Source: Mycobacterium sp. 1081908.1
Lineage (GTDB): Bacteria > Actinomycetota > Actinomycetes > Mycobacteriales > Mycobacteriaceae
Direction: 5' to 3'
DNA length: 64,000 bases
Assembly (NCBI RefSeq): GCF_001673535.1
Contig: NZ_LZLY01000155.1
Location: forward strand, 1 to 64,000
In this document: positions 55,152 to 63,458 of the stretch, piece by piece
Position numbering within the stretch: position 1 is the first letter of the stretch
How the letters are laid out: each line of letters begins with the position of its first letter
Translations under genes and position numbers: made by a program
Notes under the pieces: model-generated
Seen by the model: only the letters and a program-made list of their open reading frames with translations
Told to the model about the DNA's origin: nothing
Databases searched by the model: none

Positions 55152-55220
55152 CGCTCCAATTATCGTAAAGGGCCAGGTAGGGTCAAGCGCTCGGCGTGGG
55201 CCCGTATCCCGGACTGGCAG

Positions 55221-56300
55221 TTAGCCTCTCGTGATCGGGTCACCGAATCTGATCCGGGCGGCTTCCCAGGGGTCGGCGTACCGGCCCGGGCCGGCGGTCC
55301 GCATGGTGAGTCGTCGGCGCAAGAGCGGTCTCACAATCGGGGTAAGGAGCCGCGTCGGTAGTCGTTTCCAGCCGATGCGGTCCCGTATCTCGGCGAGCAT
55401 GTCGGGCCAGGAGTGGTGCTGGAAAGACAGTCTCCGTTGCGCCTCGACGGTGTCCATCCAGTCGGTGGTGAACCAGCCTTCATCGATGTCGGGGTTGCCC
55501 GGTCGGCCGGCCGGCAGACCCGATGCGAATCCGTATTCGGTCGCGATGGCCGAACCAATCTCGCCTTGCCGCAACCTGTGTGACGGGTCACCGCCGACCA
55601 GCATGATGGTGCCTGCGACGTCTGCCGTCGTGGCCGCCGTGAAGGCCGCCGCGGCGTCACGAACGTCGACGGTCTGTGTCCGCCCGTCCGCGGGCAGCGA
55701 TCGGTCAAAGAACAGCGCGTCGAGGTCCAAGGACGCGGCGGGGGGTTCGACGCTGAGTACGGCTCCGAGTCGCAGGATCGTCCATTCCAGACTCGATGCG
55801 CGCACCGCCGTTTCGGCTTCCAGCTTTTGTCTACCGTAGGCGTCGTAGGGTTTCGGCACGGTGTCGGCTCTCAGCAGGTCGCTGCAGCGGTGGGGGTTGC
55901 GCACGCCGTACACGGCGGTGCTGGAAGCGTGCACGAACCGCGGAGGGTGCGACATGCGTTGTGCCGCATGCACCAACGCCGCGGTCGCGTCGACGTTGAT
56001 CTTGCGCGACGCGACGGCATCGCGGTACATCCATGGGGGGCTTGACCCCGCGAGGTGAATGATCGCGGTTGGCGATGTTTCGTGGACAAGGCGCTCGGCC
56101 TCTCCGGGCCGGGTCAGGTCCGACCATCGGACGTTTACACCCGCCGGCAGCGCTCGGGCGGCCCTCCGGCCCGCCGCGGAGCACCGACCGGTCACGACGC
56201 ATTGGCGGCCGTCGGCGATGAGCCGGCGAACCGTTGCCGAACCGATGAGGCCGAAAGCGCCGGTGACCAGCACCGTGTCGGTTGAACGTCTACCCGTCAT
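55221..56300 (-). CDS. NAD-dependent epimerase/dehydratase (extended SDR)
   Basis: A 359-residue extended SDR with nucleotide-binding VLVTGAFGLIGSATVRRLI and active-site Ser/Tyr-x3-Lys in HASSTAVYGV and YDAYGRQKLEAE. The C-terminal tail is basic and hydrophobic (LLTPIVRPLLRRRL), which could hold it at the membrane. The start is ATG 56300 (MTGRRSTDTVLVTG); 20 further codons upstream look non-coding. Family members act on nucleotide sugars, sterols (3-beta-hydroxysteroid dehydrogenase type) or flavonoid-like alcohols. The neighbouring P450s favour a lipid or steroid-like substrate, as inference. Confidence 0.8.
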   Translation of the reverse strand: MTGRRSTDTVLVTGAFGLIGSATVRRLIADGRQCVVTGRCSAAGRRAARALPAGVNVRWSDLTRPGEAERLVHETSPTAIIHLAGSSPPWMYRDAVASRKINVDATAALVHAAQRMSHPPRFVHASSTAVYGVRNPHRCSDLLRADTVPKPYDAYGRQKLEAETAVRASSLEWTILRLGAVLSVEPPAASLDLDALFFDRSLPADGRTQTVDVRDAAAAFTAATTADVAGTIMLVGGDPSHRLRQGEIGSAIATEYGFASGLPAGRPGNPDIDEGWFTTDWMDTVEAQRRLSFQHHSWPDMLAEIRDRIGWKRLPTRLLTPIVRPLLRRRLTMRTAGPGRYADPWEAARIRFGDPITRG

Positions 56301-56373
56301 GCCGCATTGCCCGGTAAGCCTGCACTTTCTGGTGGCGCCTGGCAACGCCATCGTAGCCATTGTCGGCGCGCGT

Positions 56374-56385
56374 TAATCGGGATTA
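56374..56385. promoter_or_regulatory. Inverted repeat in SDR/methyltransferase divergent region
   Basis: TAATC-GG-GATTA, a 5-base-arm palindrome in the 148-base interval between the SDR start and the first methyltransferase. It is AT-rich compared with its surroundings and could be an operator or part of a promoter. Support is weak. Confidence 0.3.
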
Positions 56386-56448
56386 CGATTTCGTTTCGGC
56401 CGGGGGGCGTGTCCGGACCGGGCCGGTCGCGACGGGAGGAGATCGATC

Positions 56449-57270
56449 TTGGTGAAGGTTGCTCCCGCGGACCTTTTCTTTCGCCTCAGCTACAGCCGTT
56501 TCGTGTTGAAACATTCGGCGAAATATCACTACCCGTGGCTGACTCGTCGAATCGAGAGCGACGATGTCGTGTTTCTCAGCGCCGGCTACGAGGAAGATCC
56601 GCCGATGGGCCTGCCGCTGGATGTGGCCGACGAGCCGAACCGGGCATGCATCCAGCTTTACCACCGCACGGCGGCACAGGTCGACATCAGCGGCAAACGG
56701 GTGCTAGAGGTGGGATGTGGCCACGGGGGCGGCGCCTCCTACATCGCGCGTCACCTGTGCCCGGCCTGCTACACCGGAATGGATTTGAATCCCGACGGCG
56801 TCGCGTTCTGTCGACGGACCCACGACGTGCCGGGCGTGGAGTTCGTTCAGGGCGACGCCCAGGATCTGCCGTTCGCCGACGAGTCCTTCGATGCGGTGAT
56901 CAATGTCGAGTCGTCGCACAGCTACCCCGATTTTCCGGGATTTCTGCGCGAAGTCGCCCGTGTGCTCGCGCCGGGAGGCCATTTCCTCTACGCCGATTTC
57001 CGCAACCGCAATCGCGCCGCGGAATGGGAAGCGCAACTTGCCGACTCGCCCCTGACGATGCTGACGAGGCAAGACATCAATGCCGAGGTCGTTCGCGGAT
57101 TCGATCAATGGTGGATATCGCCGAAGACGCACCAAGTATTCGAGCGTGTGGTGCCGGCGCCGCTACGCGGTGCCATCAAAGGCGCGATGGGCGCGCCCGG
57201 GCCCGGGCTCTATCGTGCGGTGCAGGACGGAACGCTGTCATACCGGATGTACAACTTCGTCAGGAGTTGA
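56449..57270 (+). CDS. SAM methyltransferase, phthiotriol-dimycocerosate type, copy 1
   Basis: A 273-residue class I methyltransferase. It resembles Rv2952, which O-methylates phthiotriol and phenolphthiotriol dimycocerosates: [51 protein letters not shown] (SAM loop), [37 protein letters not shown], ending LSYRMYNFV. TTG 56449 has GGAGGA 8 bases upstream and an in-frame GTG follows at once. The next gene is a close paralogue 9 bases on. No PDIM or glycopeptidolipid synthase is in the window, so the lipid methylated is not known. Confidence 0.88.
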   Translation: MVKVAPADLFFRLSYSRFVLKHSAKYHYPWLTRRIESDDVVFLSAGYEEDPPMGLPLDVADEPNRACIQLYHRTAAQVDISGKRVLEVGCGHGGGASYIARHLCPACYTGMDLNPDGVAFCRRTHDVPGVEFVQGDAQDLPFADESFDAVINVESSHSYPDFPGFLREVARVLAPGGHFLYADFRNRNRAAEWEAQLADSPLTMLTRQDINAEVVRGFDQWWISPKTHQVFERVVPAPLRGAIKGAMGAPGPGLYRAVQDGTLSYRMYNFVRS

Positions 57271-57279
57271 TGGTCATTC

Positions 57280-58098
57280 ATGGGCGTACTTTTTCGCGTC
57301 GGTTTCAGCCCGCTCGCCTTCAGGCTTTCGGCGAAGTACGTCTACCCGCTGGCGACCCGTTGGATGGAAGCCGAGGAAGTTTCATTCTTCAACTTTGGCT
57401 ACGAGGAGGATCCACCGATGGGTCTGCCGCTGGATGCGGCCGACGAGCCGAACCGGGCGTCGATCCAGCTTTACCACCGCACGGCCACCCAGACGGATAT
57501 CAGGGACAAGCGGGTGCTGGAGGTGGGGTGCGGGCACGGCGGCGGCGCCTCCTATCTCACCCGCTACCTGCACCCACACTCGTACACCGGAATGGATCTG
57601 AATCCCAAGGGCATCGCGCTGTGCCGGCGAATGCACGACGTACCGGGCCTTGACTTCGTTCAGGGCGATGCCCAAGACCTTCCTTTCCCCGGCGAGTCTT
57701 TTGACGTGGTGCTGAATATCGAATCGTCGCACTGCTATCCGGATCTTCCAAGGTTCCTGCGCGAGGTCGCTCGCGTGCTCAAGCCTGGCGGACACTTCCT
57801 CTATGCCGATATCCGAAACCGCAACCACGTGGCGCAGTGGGAGAAGACGTTGGCGGCTGCCCAGCTGACGAAGCTGGCCGACCACGACATCCATGCCGAA
57901 GTCGTATGTGGGCTCGAGACGTTGTGGAGTTCGCCGAGAATAAACGAACTCACCGACCGCCGTACGCCGCCTTTGCTTCGCGGTGTGGTCAGGCTCGGGG
58001 TGGGTAGGCTTCACCGCGCGCTAGAGAGCGGGGAAGTGTCCTACCGGATGTACGACTTCGTCAAGCCTCTCAGGGAGCCGCGTCCATCAGTTCCCTGA
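57280..58098 (+). CDS. SAM methyltransferase, phthiotriol-dimycocerosate type, copy 2
   Basis: A 272-residue tandem paralogue of the preceding gene, with the same blocks ([56 protein letters not shown]). It diverges mainly in the N-terminal 40 and the C-terminal 60 residues. The SAM-binding loop and the acidic strand-2 residue (TGMDLNPKG) are intact, so both copies should be active. ATG 57280. The tail overlaps the convergent acyltransferase by 29 bases (58070-58098). Two copies suggest two methylation positions or two substrates. Confidence 0.88.
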   Translation: MGVLFRVGFSPLAFRLSAKYVYPLATRWMEAEEVSFFNFGYEEDPPMGLPLDAADEPNRASIQLYHRTATQTDIRDKRVLEVGCGHGGGASYLTRYLHPHSYTGMDLNPKGIALCRRMHDVPGLDFVQGDAQDLPFPGESFDVVLNIESSHCYPDLPRFLREVARVLKPGGHFLYADIRNRNHVAQWEKTLAAAQLTKLADHDIHAEVVCGLETLWSSPRINELTDRRTPPLLRGVVRLGVGRLHRALESGEVSYRMYDFVKPLREPRPSVP

Positions 58099-59452
58099 GC
58101 GCGGCCGGAAATCCCTCCGCGAGGTCCCACAGGTCGGGCAGCAGTTCTGGACACGAGATCAGGCCGACGTCGATGTTGCCGTCGAGCGAGGCCGCCGTGA
58201 CGTTGAGCCCCGCCCCGTTCATCACCGGACCGAAAGGATAGTTCGCGATGATCCGTGCCCCGAGGATCTCCCCTTGTACGCCGACCACATTCGACAACGA
58301 CACGTTGTACACCGGCCGACGGCTGCTGAGCCCCACCCGCGCGTAGAGGCGCATTATCGCCGGTGGCAGCGACGGCGCGACCTCTGCAGCGTCCTGCAGC
58401 AGCGTAACTCCAATTGCCGAACTATGTTCCTTGGCAATTGCGCTCGACGCCGCGATAGCCTTGATGCGCTCCGCCGGGTCGCTCAGGTGAGTGTGCAAGC
58501 TCGACCATATGGGCGCGAACTGGTTGCGGCTCAGGCTTTTTTCGTCGTGCACCGACATGGGGATCAATGCGATCAACGGGTCCTTCGGCAGGGCGGACCG
58601 CGAAAGCAGGTAATCCCGGGAGGCACCAGCCACCACCGCCAAGAGGACGTCGTTCACCTTGACGCCGAACTTGTTCTTGACGGCCTTGACGTCGTCCAGG
58701 CCCAGCCGGGTGTATGCGACTGTTCGGTGTTCGGTGAGGTTGCCGTTGAACGGGATTCGGGGCGCGGCGAATGGTGCGGCCATAGCCCGTCCCCGGGCGA
58801 CGCGGACGATTGTCTTGAACAGGGCCATCAACATCGCGGGTAGGACCCGGGCAACCAGATACCACGGTCGACGAACGAATCTCTTCAATCCGTCGATCGC
58901 GATCTCGCGGTTGCCGACATGCCCGAAGCCCTCGACGCGTTCCGGTGGTGCCGCAACGGCATCGGCGGCATACAACTGCGCCCACAAGTTGCCGGCCGTC
59001 AGACCATCCGCAAAAACGTGGTGGGTCCTGATGACGGCGGCGATGCGCCCACTCACTGTGGGGTCGGTTCCGGAGACACCCTCGATCAGCGAGATGTCCC
59101 AGAGCGGTCGATCGCGCTCCAGGGGCGTTGCGGCCAATCGCCCTACCACTTCGGACAATTCACGGCGACTGCCGGGCGCGGGTAACTCGATCCGGTGGAC
59201 ATGTCGGTCAATGTCGAAATCAAAGTCCTCGACCCACACCGGGGTGTCCAGATTCAGCGCACTGTCGGCCAGCTTCGCGCGGAACTCGGGCAGCGCATGG
59301 GTGCGCTCCAGCAGCGTGTCGCGAAACGCCTTGAAGCTGTACCCTCCGGGCATTGTCGATATGTCCAACTCCGCCAGCGAACACGCGTGCATCGGCTGCA
59401 CCGAACTCTCGAACACGAGCATGGTCGAGTCGAATCCGCCGAGCCGATGCAC
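58070..59452 (-). CDS. WS/DGAT-type acyltransferase
   Basis: A 460-residue wax ester synthase/diacylglycerol acyltransferase family protein. The catalytic HHxxxDG is intact (His144, His145, Asp149, Gly150 in HHVFADG). The second family block [14 protein letters not shown] and the N-terminal [14 protein letters not shown] are present. These enzymes transfer a fatty acyl group from acyl-CoA to an alcohol or diacylglycerol. M. tuberculosis has about 15 paralogues, so orthology cannot be assigned. It starts 16 bases after the Rieske oxygenase stop and is probably cotranscribed; it could acylate the hydroxyl introduced by the oxygenases here. Confidence 0.9.
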   Translation of the reverse strand: MHRLGGFDSTMLVFESSVQPMHACSLAELDISTMPGGYSFKAFRDTLLERTHALPEFRAKLADSALNLDTPVWVEDFDFDIDRHVHRIELPAPGSRRELSEVVGRLAATPLERDRPLWDISLIEGVSGTDPTVSGRIAAVIRTHHVFADGLTAGNLWAQLYAADAVAAPPERVEGFGHVGNREIAIDGLKRFVRRPWYLVARVLPAMLMALFKTIVRVARGRAMAAPFAAPRIPFNGNLTEHRTVAYTRLGLDDVKAVKNKFGVKVNDVLLAVVAGASRDYLLSRSALPKDPLIALIPMSVHDEKSLSRNQFAPIWSSLHTHLSDPAERIKAIAASSAIAKEHSSAIGVTLLQDAAEVAPSLPPAIMRLYARVGLSSRRPVYNVSLSNVVGVQGEILGARIIANYPFGPVMNGAGLNVTAASLDGNIDVGLISCPELLPDLWDLAEGFPAALRELMDAAP

Positions 59453-59468
59453 TGTTGCCCCCGGCGAC

Positions 59469-60611
59469 CTACCGCGACGCGGTGGACATGTCGGTGACGC
59501 TTGTGGATTGGTGCGCGACGTTCTCTTCCACTTCGCGTGTCCATACCGACACGGGGTAGCTGGTGTCGAGCTCGTACTCGAAACGCGCCGTCATCTCCGG
59601 TGTGACGTCGTCGATGTCGACGTAGAACTGCGAGTACCAACGCCGCAACTGGTAAATGGGGCCGTCTTGGTCGCACAGCAGCGGATTGTCGATCTTGGCC
59701 TTGTACTTGAAGATTTCGACGTCCTGCTCGAAACCGGCCGTGACGCCGTCGGCGACCATCCGCGCCAGTTTGTCGGTGGTCTCCGCGTCCAGCCCGCGTG
59801 GCTTCTGCACCGAAACCGCGTTGTGCAGCATGAAGGCGTCTTGGGTCACCGGATAGTGAAACGCGATGAGGATGGCTTCGGATCGGTAGCCCGCGTAGTC
59901 ATTGTGCAGGTTGGTGACCACGTAGGCCGGCCCGTAGTAGGAAGATTCGGTCTTCAGGATCGACTTCGCGAAGGCGGGACCCAGGTCGGTGTCCGGCCGC
60001 CCCCGGTTCGTCAGGTACTGACTGGCCACGTGCCCCTCGAAGACGTTCTTGAAATAGGTGGGGAAGCCATCGTGCACGTAGAAGAAGTGCGCGGTATCCG
60101 CCAGGTTGTCGACGATTTCGCGGCTGTGGGAGCCCTCGATCAGCCAGCTCTTCACCGACCAGTCGGTCCACTCGTCGCTGAAAACTTCGTCGATACGGGG
60201 AATCGCAACGTCGTCCGGTGGAAGGTTGTTCTCGTGATCGTGCCAAACGAAGAGCAGACCGTTCTGCTGGCACGTTGTCCACGAGCGTGTTCGAGCGAGC
60301 TTCGGGATGCGTTTGGCGTACGGCACGAGGCTGCACCGGCCGTCGCCGTCCCAACGCCAGTCGTGGAACGGGCACGCAATCGAGTCGCCCTTTATCGATC
60401 CGCGGCTGAGGTCACCACCCATGTGGCGGCAATAACTGTCGAGGACCCGCAGCTTGTGCTGGCTGTCCTCGAAGACCACGAGCCTGGTGCCGAACGCGTC
60501 TACCGAGTGGGGTATCCCATCAGAAAAATCGCGCTCGAGGCCCAGGCAATGCCATCCCCGAGCAAACCGCCTGGGAACCGCCCCCGTCTCGATCTCGCGC
60601 ACCTGCTCCAT
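59469..60611 (-). CDS. Rieske non-haem iron oxygenase, KshA-like
   Basis: A 380-residue terminal oxygenase. The Rieske [2Fe-2S] ligands are C61-x-H63 (DSYCRHMGGDLS) and C80-x2-H83 (IACPFHDWRW). The mononuclear iron site is in NLADTAHFFYVHDG (His175, His180, nearby Asp172). Overall it resembles KshA, the 3-ketosteroid 9-alpha-hydroxylase oxygenase of mycobacteria. ATG 60611 (MEQVREIETGAVPRRFARGWHC) is chosen over an upstream frame extension. No KshB-like reductase or steroid-catabolic gene is nearby. KshA homologues can act on other polycyclic substrates, so the true substrate is open. Confidence 0.88.
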   Translation of the reverse strand: MEQVREIETGAVPRRFARGWHCLGLERDFSDGIPHSVDAFGTRLVVFEDSQHKLRVLDSYCRHMGGDLSRGSIKGDSIACPFHDWRWDGDGRCSLVPYAKRIPKLARTRSWTTCQQNGLLFVWHDHENNLPPDDVAIPRIDEVFSDEWTDWSVKSWLIEGSHSREIVDNLADTAHFFYVHDGFPTYFKNVFEGHVASQYLTNRGRPDTDLGPAFAKSILKTESSYYGPAYVVTNLHNDYAGYRSEAILIAFHYPVTQDAFMLHNAVSVQKPRGLDAETTDKLARMVADGVTAGFEQDVEIFKYKAKIDNPLLCDQDGPIYQLRRWYSQFYVDIDDVTPEMTARFEYELDTSYPVSVWTREVEENVAHQSTSVTDMSTASR

Positions 60612-60863
60612 GCGACCCCTCCGCGATGATCTGTCCCCACACTCAGGCTCGGTCGCGGACCCGGTTCTGAGCACTCACTCAGCATCGCCAGTGAATCATT
60701 CTTGCGGATCGAGCGCAAGAATTGCGGGTTTTGCCGGTCGCCATCGATCGGCGCCGAATTGCTTTGGATCGCAACGAGCTCAGCCGTTGTTCATGTGCGA
60801 TAAATGGGAAACCCGCGGTAACGGCATTGCGAACGGGTCGCCTGCCGCCACGCCGGCGAGCCA
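60612..60863. promoter_or_regulatory. Intergenic region upstream of the Rieske oxygenase gene
   Basis: A spacer of 252 bases, AT-richer than its flanks and without a convincing ORF. It probably holds a separate promoter for the oxygenase/acyltransferase pair and the end of the VOC transcript. No clear hairpin was identified. Confidence 0.35.
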
Positions 60864-61289
60864 TCACGAAATGTTTGTCGCCAAAAACGTCAGCGGCAGG
60901 CCCAAAACCGATAAGTCGATTTCGTCGAGATGGGAGCCTTCGCCCGCCAAGCTCTGGCGGAACCGGGTTATCGCGCCGTAGCGCTTGGCAACGTCTTCAG
61001 CCGCCGAGGCCGCCGGAACCCGGATTACCACGCTGTACACGCCCTCGCCGTGACTTTCGAGGAATTCGTTCACCGACGCGGCCACCTGTCCCCGCGATTT
61101 CGGGATCGGGCTGATCAGCTCGATCCCGCGATTCCAGTCGAGGTGAATGTCCAGGCCCAGTTCGGTCAGCTGGAAGTTCTCGAGGACGAATCCCAGGTCT
61201 GTGAAGAATTGCGCCACCGCGGCATGCCGCTCGGGTGCCACGGCGAACACGACGTGATGGAGCGATGGCGATTGATCGTCCGCCGTCAT
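60864..61289 (-). CDS. VOC (glyoxalase/bleomycin-resistance fold) family protein
   Basis: A 141-residue protein with a paired beta-alpha-beta3 VOC fold: LHHVVFAVAPERHAAVAQFFTDLGF, DIHLDWNRGIELISP, and GVYSVVIRVPAASAAEDVAKRYGA. Metal ligands are plausible at His (LHHVVF) and Glu (RGIELIS). The family covers glyoxalases, extradiol dioxygenases, epimerases and binding proteins; no subclass can be chosen. ATG 61289. It follows the 139-residue membrane-protein gene by 90 bases and may end the NorQ/NorD operon. Confidence 0.72.
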   Translation of the reverse strand: MTADDQSPSLHHVVFAVAPERHAAVAQFFTDLGFVLENFQLTELGLDIHLDWNRGIELISPIPKSRGQVAASVNEFLESHGEGVYSVVIRVPAASAAEDVAKRYGAITRFRQSLAGEGSHLDEIDLSVLGLPLTFLATNIS

Positions 61290-61379
61290 CGCACTTCCTT
61301 CGGCTGGTCGTTTGCACTCCGGGGTGCAGTATGCAATACGCCCGAGCGCCGAGCTAAGGCCCACGTTCGGCGACCACGA

Positions 61380-61799
61380 TCACGGGTGCGCCGCCGAATG
61401 CTGACGCGCGAGTCGTTCGTCGTGGATCCTGACAAGTTCACGGAAGCCGAGCCGGTGGTATTTGGGTATCGGCTGGATGCCCCACACGTCCTGCGCGGTG
61501 GCCTTGCCCGCGGCTCCCTCCGGCGGCCCGAAGGGCGGGTACGGGTACTTGCACTCCAAGGTGTCGTTCGAATATCGGATCTTCAGCAGCTCGCTGCAGA
61601 TTTCGGTCAGGCTCAGCGTGGGGTAGCCGTAGTAGACCGCCATGAACGGCAACGTGAACGCGCCCTCGATGACGAGGGCGACCAGGCACACCAGGACGGC
61701 CCGCTTGATCCATTTGTGCATCCGCGCGTAGTACGGCGTCGTCCCCGGCTCGAGACCGGCAGGCGGGTCTTTTTCCTCGGTGGTTGTCGGTTCGGTCAT
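61380..61799 (-). CDS. Unknown bitopic membrane protein in the NorQ/NorD operon
   Basis: A 139-residue protein. It has a short Pro/Glu-rich cytoplasmic N-terminus, one membrane segment ([20 protein letters not shown]) and an outside domain with two cysteines (TEICSELL and [10 protein letters not shown]) that may form a disulfide. A C-terminal region rich in charged residues follows ([19 protein letters not shown]). There is no haem c motif, so it is not a NorC subunit. Start ATG 61799. It lies 20 bases after the six-segment membrane protein. I do not recognise the family. Confidence 0.65.
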   Translation of the reverse strand: MTEPTTTEEKDPPAGLEPGTTPYYARMHKWIKRAVLVCLVALVIEGAFTLPFMAVYYGYPTLSLTEICSELLKIRYSNDTLECKYPYPPFGPPEGAAGKATAQDVWGIQPIPKYHRLGFRELVRIHDERLARQHSAAHP

Positions 61800-61819
61800 C
61801 GCAATGCTCCTAAACCTGT

Positions 61820-62542
61820 TCAGTCGGTGAAGATTTCGCGGTTGACGGTGTGTAGGTACGGGATGGCGAGGAAGGGGGTGATGTAGAAGATGTCGTAGAG
61901 CCACCAGCCGACGACCGGGAAAACCACGCCGGCATAGCGCACGTCGGCGTACATGGTCATGTTGAACACGTAGGCGGACCAGATCACCACGCCCATCCAG
62001 CAGGTGATGACCATCCACTGATGGCCCCACCGCTTCATCTGCAGGAACCCGATCGCCGCCGCAACCCGCATGGAGAACACGGTGAAGATCAGCCCCGCCA
62101 CATACGCCTTCTCGCCCGGGCCCGCCGCGCCGCCGACCCAAAGCTCGTTGTAGTGCCAGAAGTAGCCGGCGTCGAACATGTTGCCCCACCCGACCATCAG
62201 CACCCGGTTGATCAACGTGTGGTTGGCGACCAGGTCCAGGGCCCAGCCCAGGCTGTTGAGCATTCCGTCGATCAGCACCAGATACCCGATCAGCGTCACG
62301 ATCATGGGCCGGACCGACAGCCCTGCGCGCAGGGCTTGGCGCTGCAGCCACACCCCACGCATGAAGATGGGGAATCCGATCAGACCGGGGGCCCACATGC
62401 CCATCAGGGCGGCGCCGACGATCATCCATTTGTCCGCGCGGCGCTGCGCCTGGCGCGATTCGTCGTGGTGTTCCTCGAGGCTGACCGAGGATCCGCCGCC
62501 CGAAAGCCGGTTGAGGAGGGGAAGATTCACAGATCCCACCAC
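61820..62542 (-). CDS. Unknown six-segment membrane protein in the NorQ/NorD operon
   Basis: A 240-residue polytopic protein with about six membrane segments: [96 protein letters not shown] and [18 protein letters not shown]. Polar residues capable of binding metal lie in or near segments (Asp in LIDGML, Asp/His/Glu in [11 protein letters not shown], Asp in LYDIFY). GTG codons at 62542, 62539 and 62530 are possible starts, so it may overlap the 42-residue ORF by up to 16 bases. It is not a recognisable PmoA/PmoC, NorE or cytochrome oxidase subunit. A metalloenzyme core is inferred from the NorQ/NorD partners. Confidence 0.65.
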   Translation of the reverse strand: MVGSVNLPLLNRLSGGGSSVSLEEHHDESRQAQRRADKWMIVGAALMGMWAPGLIGFPIFMRGVWLQRQALRAGLSVRPMIVTLIGYLVLIDGMLNSLGWALDLVANHTLINRVLMVGWGNMFDAGYFWHYNELWVGGAAGPGEKAYVAGLIFTVFSMRVAAAIGFLQMKRWGHQWMVITCWMGVVIWSAYVFNMTMYADVRYAGVVFPVVGWWLYDIFYITPFLAIPYLHTVNREIFTD

Positions 62543-62655
62543 CCGCGGGCAAACGACATATAGAGCTGGATTCCGAACATCGCCGCTAAGTAGCCGTAGA
62601 TCAGTACTTGGAAGACGATGAGCGCCCGTTTGCGCTTCCGCTCTTTCAGATCCAT
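62527..62655 (-). CDS. 42-residue membrane peptide
   Basis: A small ORF of 42 codons from ATG 62655 with a good upstream GAAAGGAGTACGGAC. It is basic at the N-terminus ([14 protein letters not shown]), followed by one membrane segment ([19 protein letters not shown]) and FARGWWDL. It fills the gap between the NorQ gene and the six-segment protein and overlaps the latter's start, so it is likely translated as part of the operon. It could be a small subunit of the membrane complex. No family recognised. Confidence 0.6.
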   Translation of the reverse strand: MDLKERKRKRALIVFQVLIYGYLAAMFGIQLYMSFARGWWDL

Positions 62656-62669
62656 GTCCGTACTCCTTT

Positions 62670-63458
62670 CTAGGTCGGCGCGGCCAGGCTGGCCGCCGCG
62701 ACTTCGCGCAGACCGTCGGTGACCGCGCCGTCGCTGCTCAGTGGCGCGAGTATGCAGGCGTCGGCCGCATCCAATTCGGTTGCGCCGGCGGCGATCAGGT
62801 GGGCGGCGGTAACCAGCACCCTCGTCGATGGAGGCTCGAAGTGAAAGGCTTCGTCGGCGGTGCGGATCGCAACCGCGCATCCGACCAGCCGCCGCGCCGC
62901 CGCGACGGGAATGCCGGTTTCGGCGACGATCACTTCGGCCTCGCGGTCGGGCGGCAGATACTTCATCGTCAGCGTGACGAACCGCTGGCGAAACGACGGC
63001 TTGAGTTCCTTGAGCGAGCTGCGATACGCCGGGTTGTACGAACACACCAGCATGAAGGCGTCGGGCGCCTGCACCACCTCGCCGGCGCGATCGAGGTACA
63101 GCGACCGGCGGTGGTCGGTGAGCGAATGCAGGATCGCCAGCGAGTCGTGGCGTGCCTCGACGACCTCGTCGAGATAGCAGATCGCGCCGGCCTTGACCGC
63201 CCGGGTCAAAGGGCCATCGGTCCACACCACATCGCCGCCGGTCACCATGAAGCGGCCGACGAGATCGGAGCTGGTCAGGTCGTCGTGGCAGCTGACGGTG
63301 ACGACGGGTCGCCGCAACCGCACGCCCATGTGCTCGACGAGCCTTGTCTTGCCACAGCCGGTCGGGCCGGTGAGCATCACGGGCAGGCGCCGGTGGAAGG
63401 CCTGCTCGAACAGCTCGACCTCGTTGCCGTTCGCCAAATAGGTGTCGGTGGCGTTCAT
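62670..63458 (-). CDS. NorQ/CbbQ-type MoxR AAA+ ATPase
   Basis: A 262-residue AAA+ protein of the MoxR group. It has Walker A in MLTGPTGCGKTRLVEHM, Walker B in AICYLDEVVEARHD, sensor 1 in MLVCSYNPAYRSSLKE, and an Arg-finger region near SFRQRFVTLTMKYLPP. NorQ and CbbQ proteins work with a VWA partner (NorD/CbbO) to insert metal or remodel an enzyme (NO reductase, Rubisco). The ATG at 63458 overlaps the end of the VWA gene, so the pair is coupled. No norB or norC gene is seen, so the client is probably the membrane proteins downstream in the same operon. Confidence 0.88.
   Translation of the reverse strand: MNATDTYLANGNEVELFEQAFHRRLPVMLTGPTGCGKTRLVEHMGVRLRRPVVTVSCHDDLTSSDLVGRFMVTGGDVVWTDGPLTRAVKAGAICYLDEVVEARHDSLAILHSLTDHRRSLYLDRAGEVVQAPDAFMLVCSYNPAYRSSLKELKPSFRQRFVTLTMKYLPPDREAEVIVAETGIPVAAARRLVGCAVAIRTADEAFHFEPPSTRVLVTAAHLIAAGATELDAADACILAPLSSDGAVTDGLREVAAASLAAPT

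Noticed and set aside
61820-62542. PmoA/PmoC/AmoC-type copper monooxygenase subunit
   Set aside because: The size and membrane topology are tempting, but the characteristic conserved motifs of those families were not found in the sequence, so the name is not justified.
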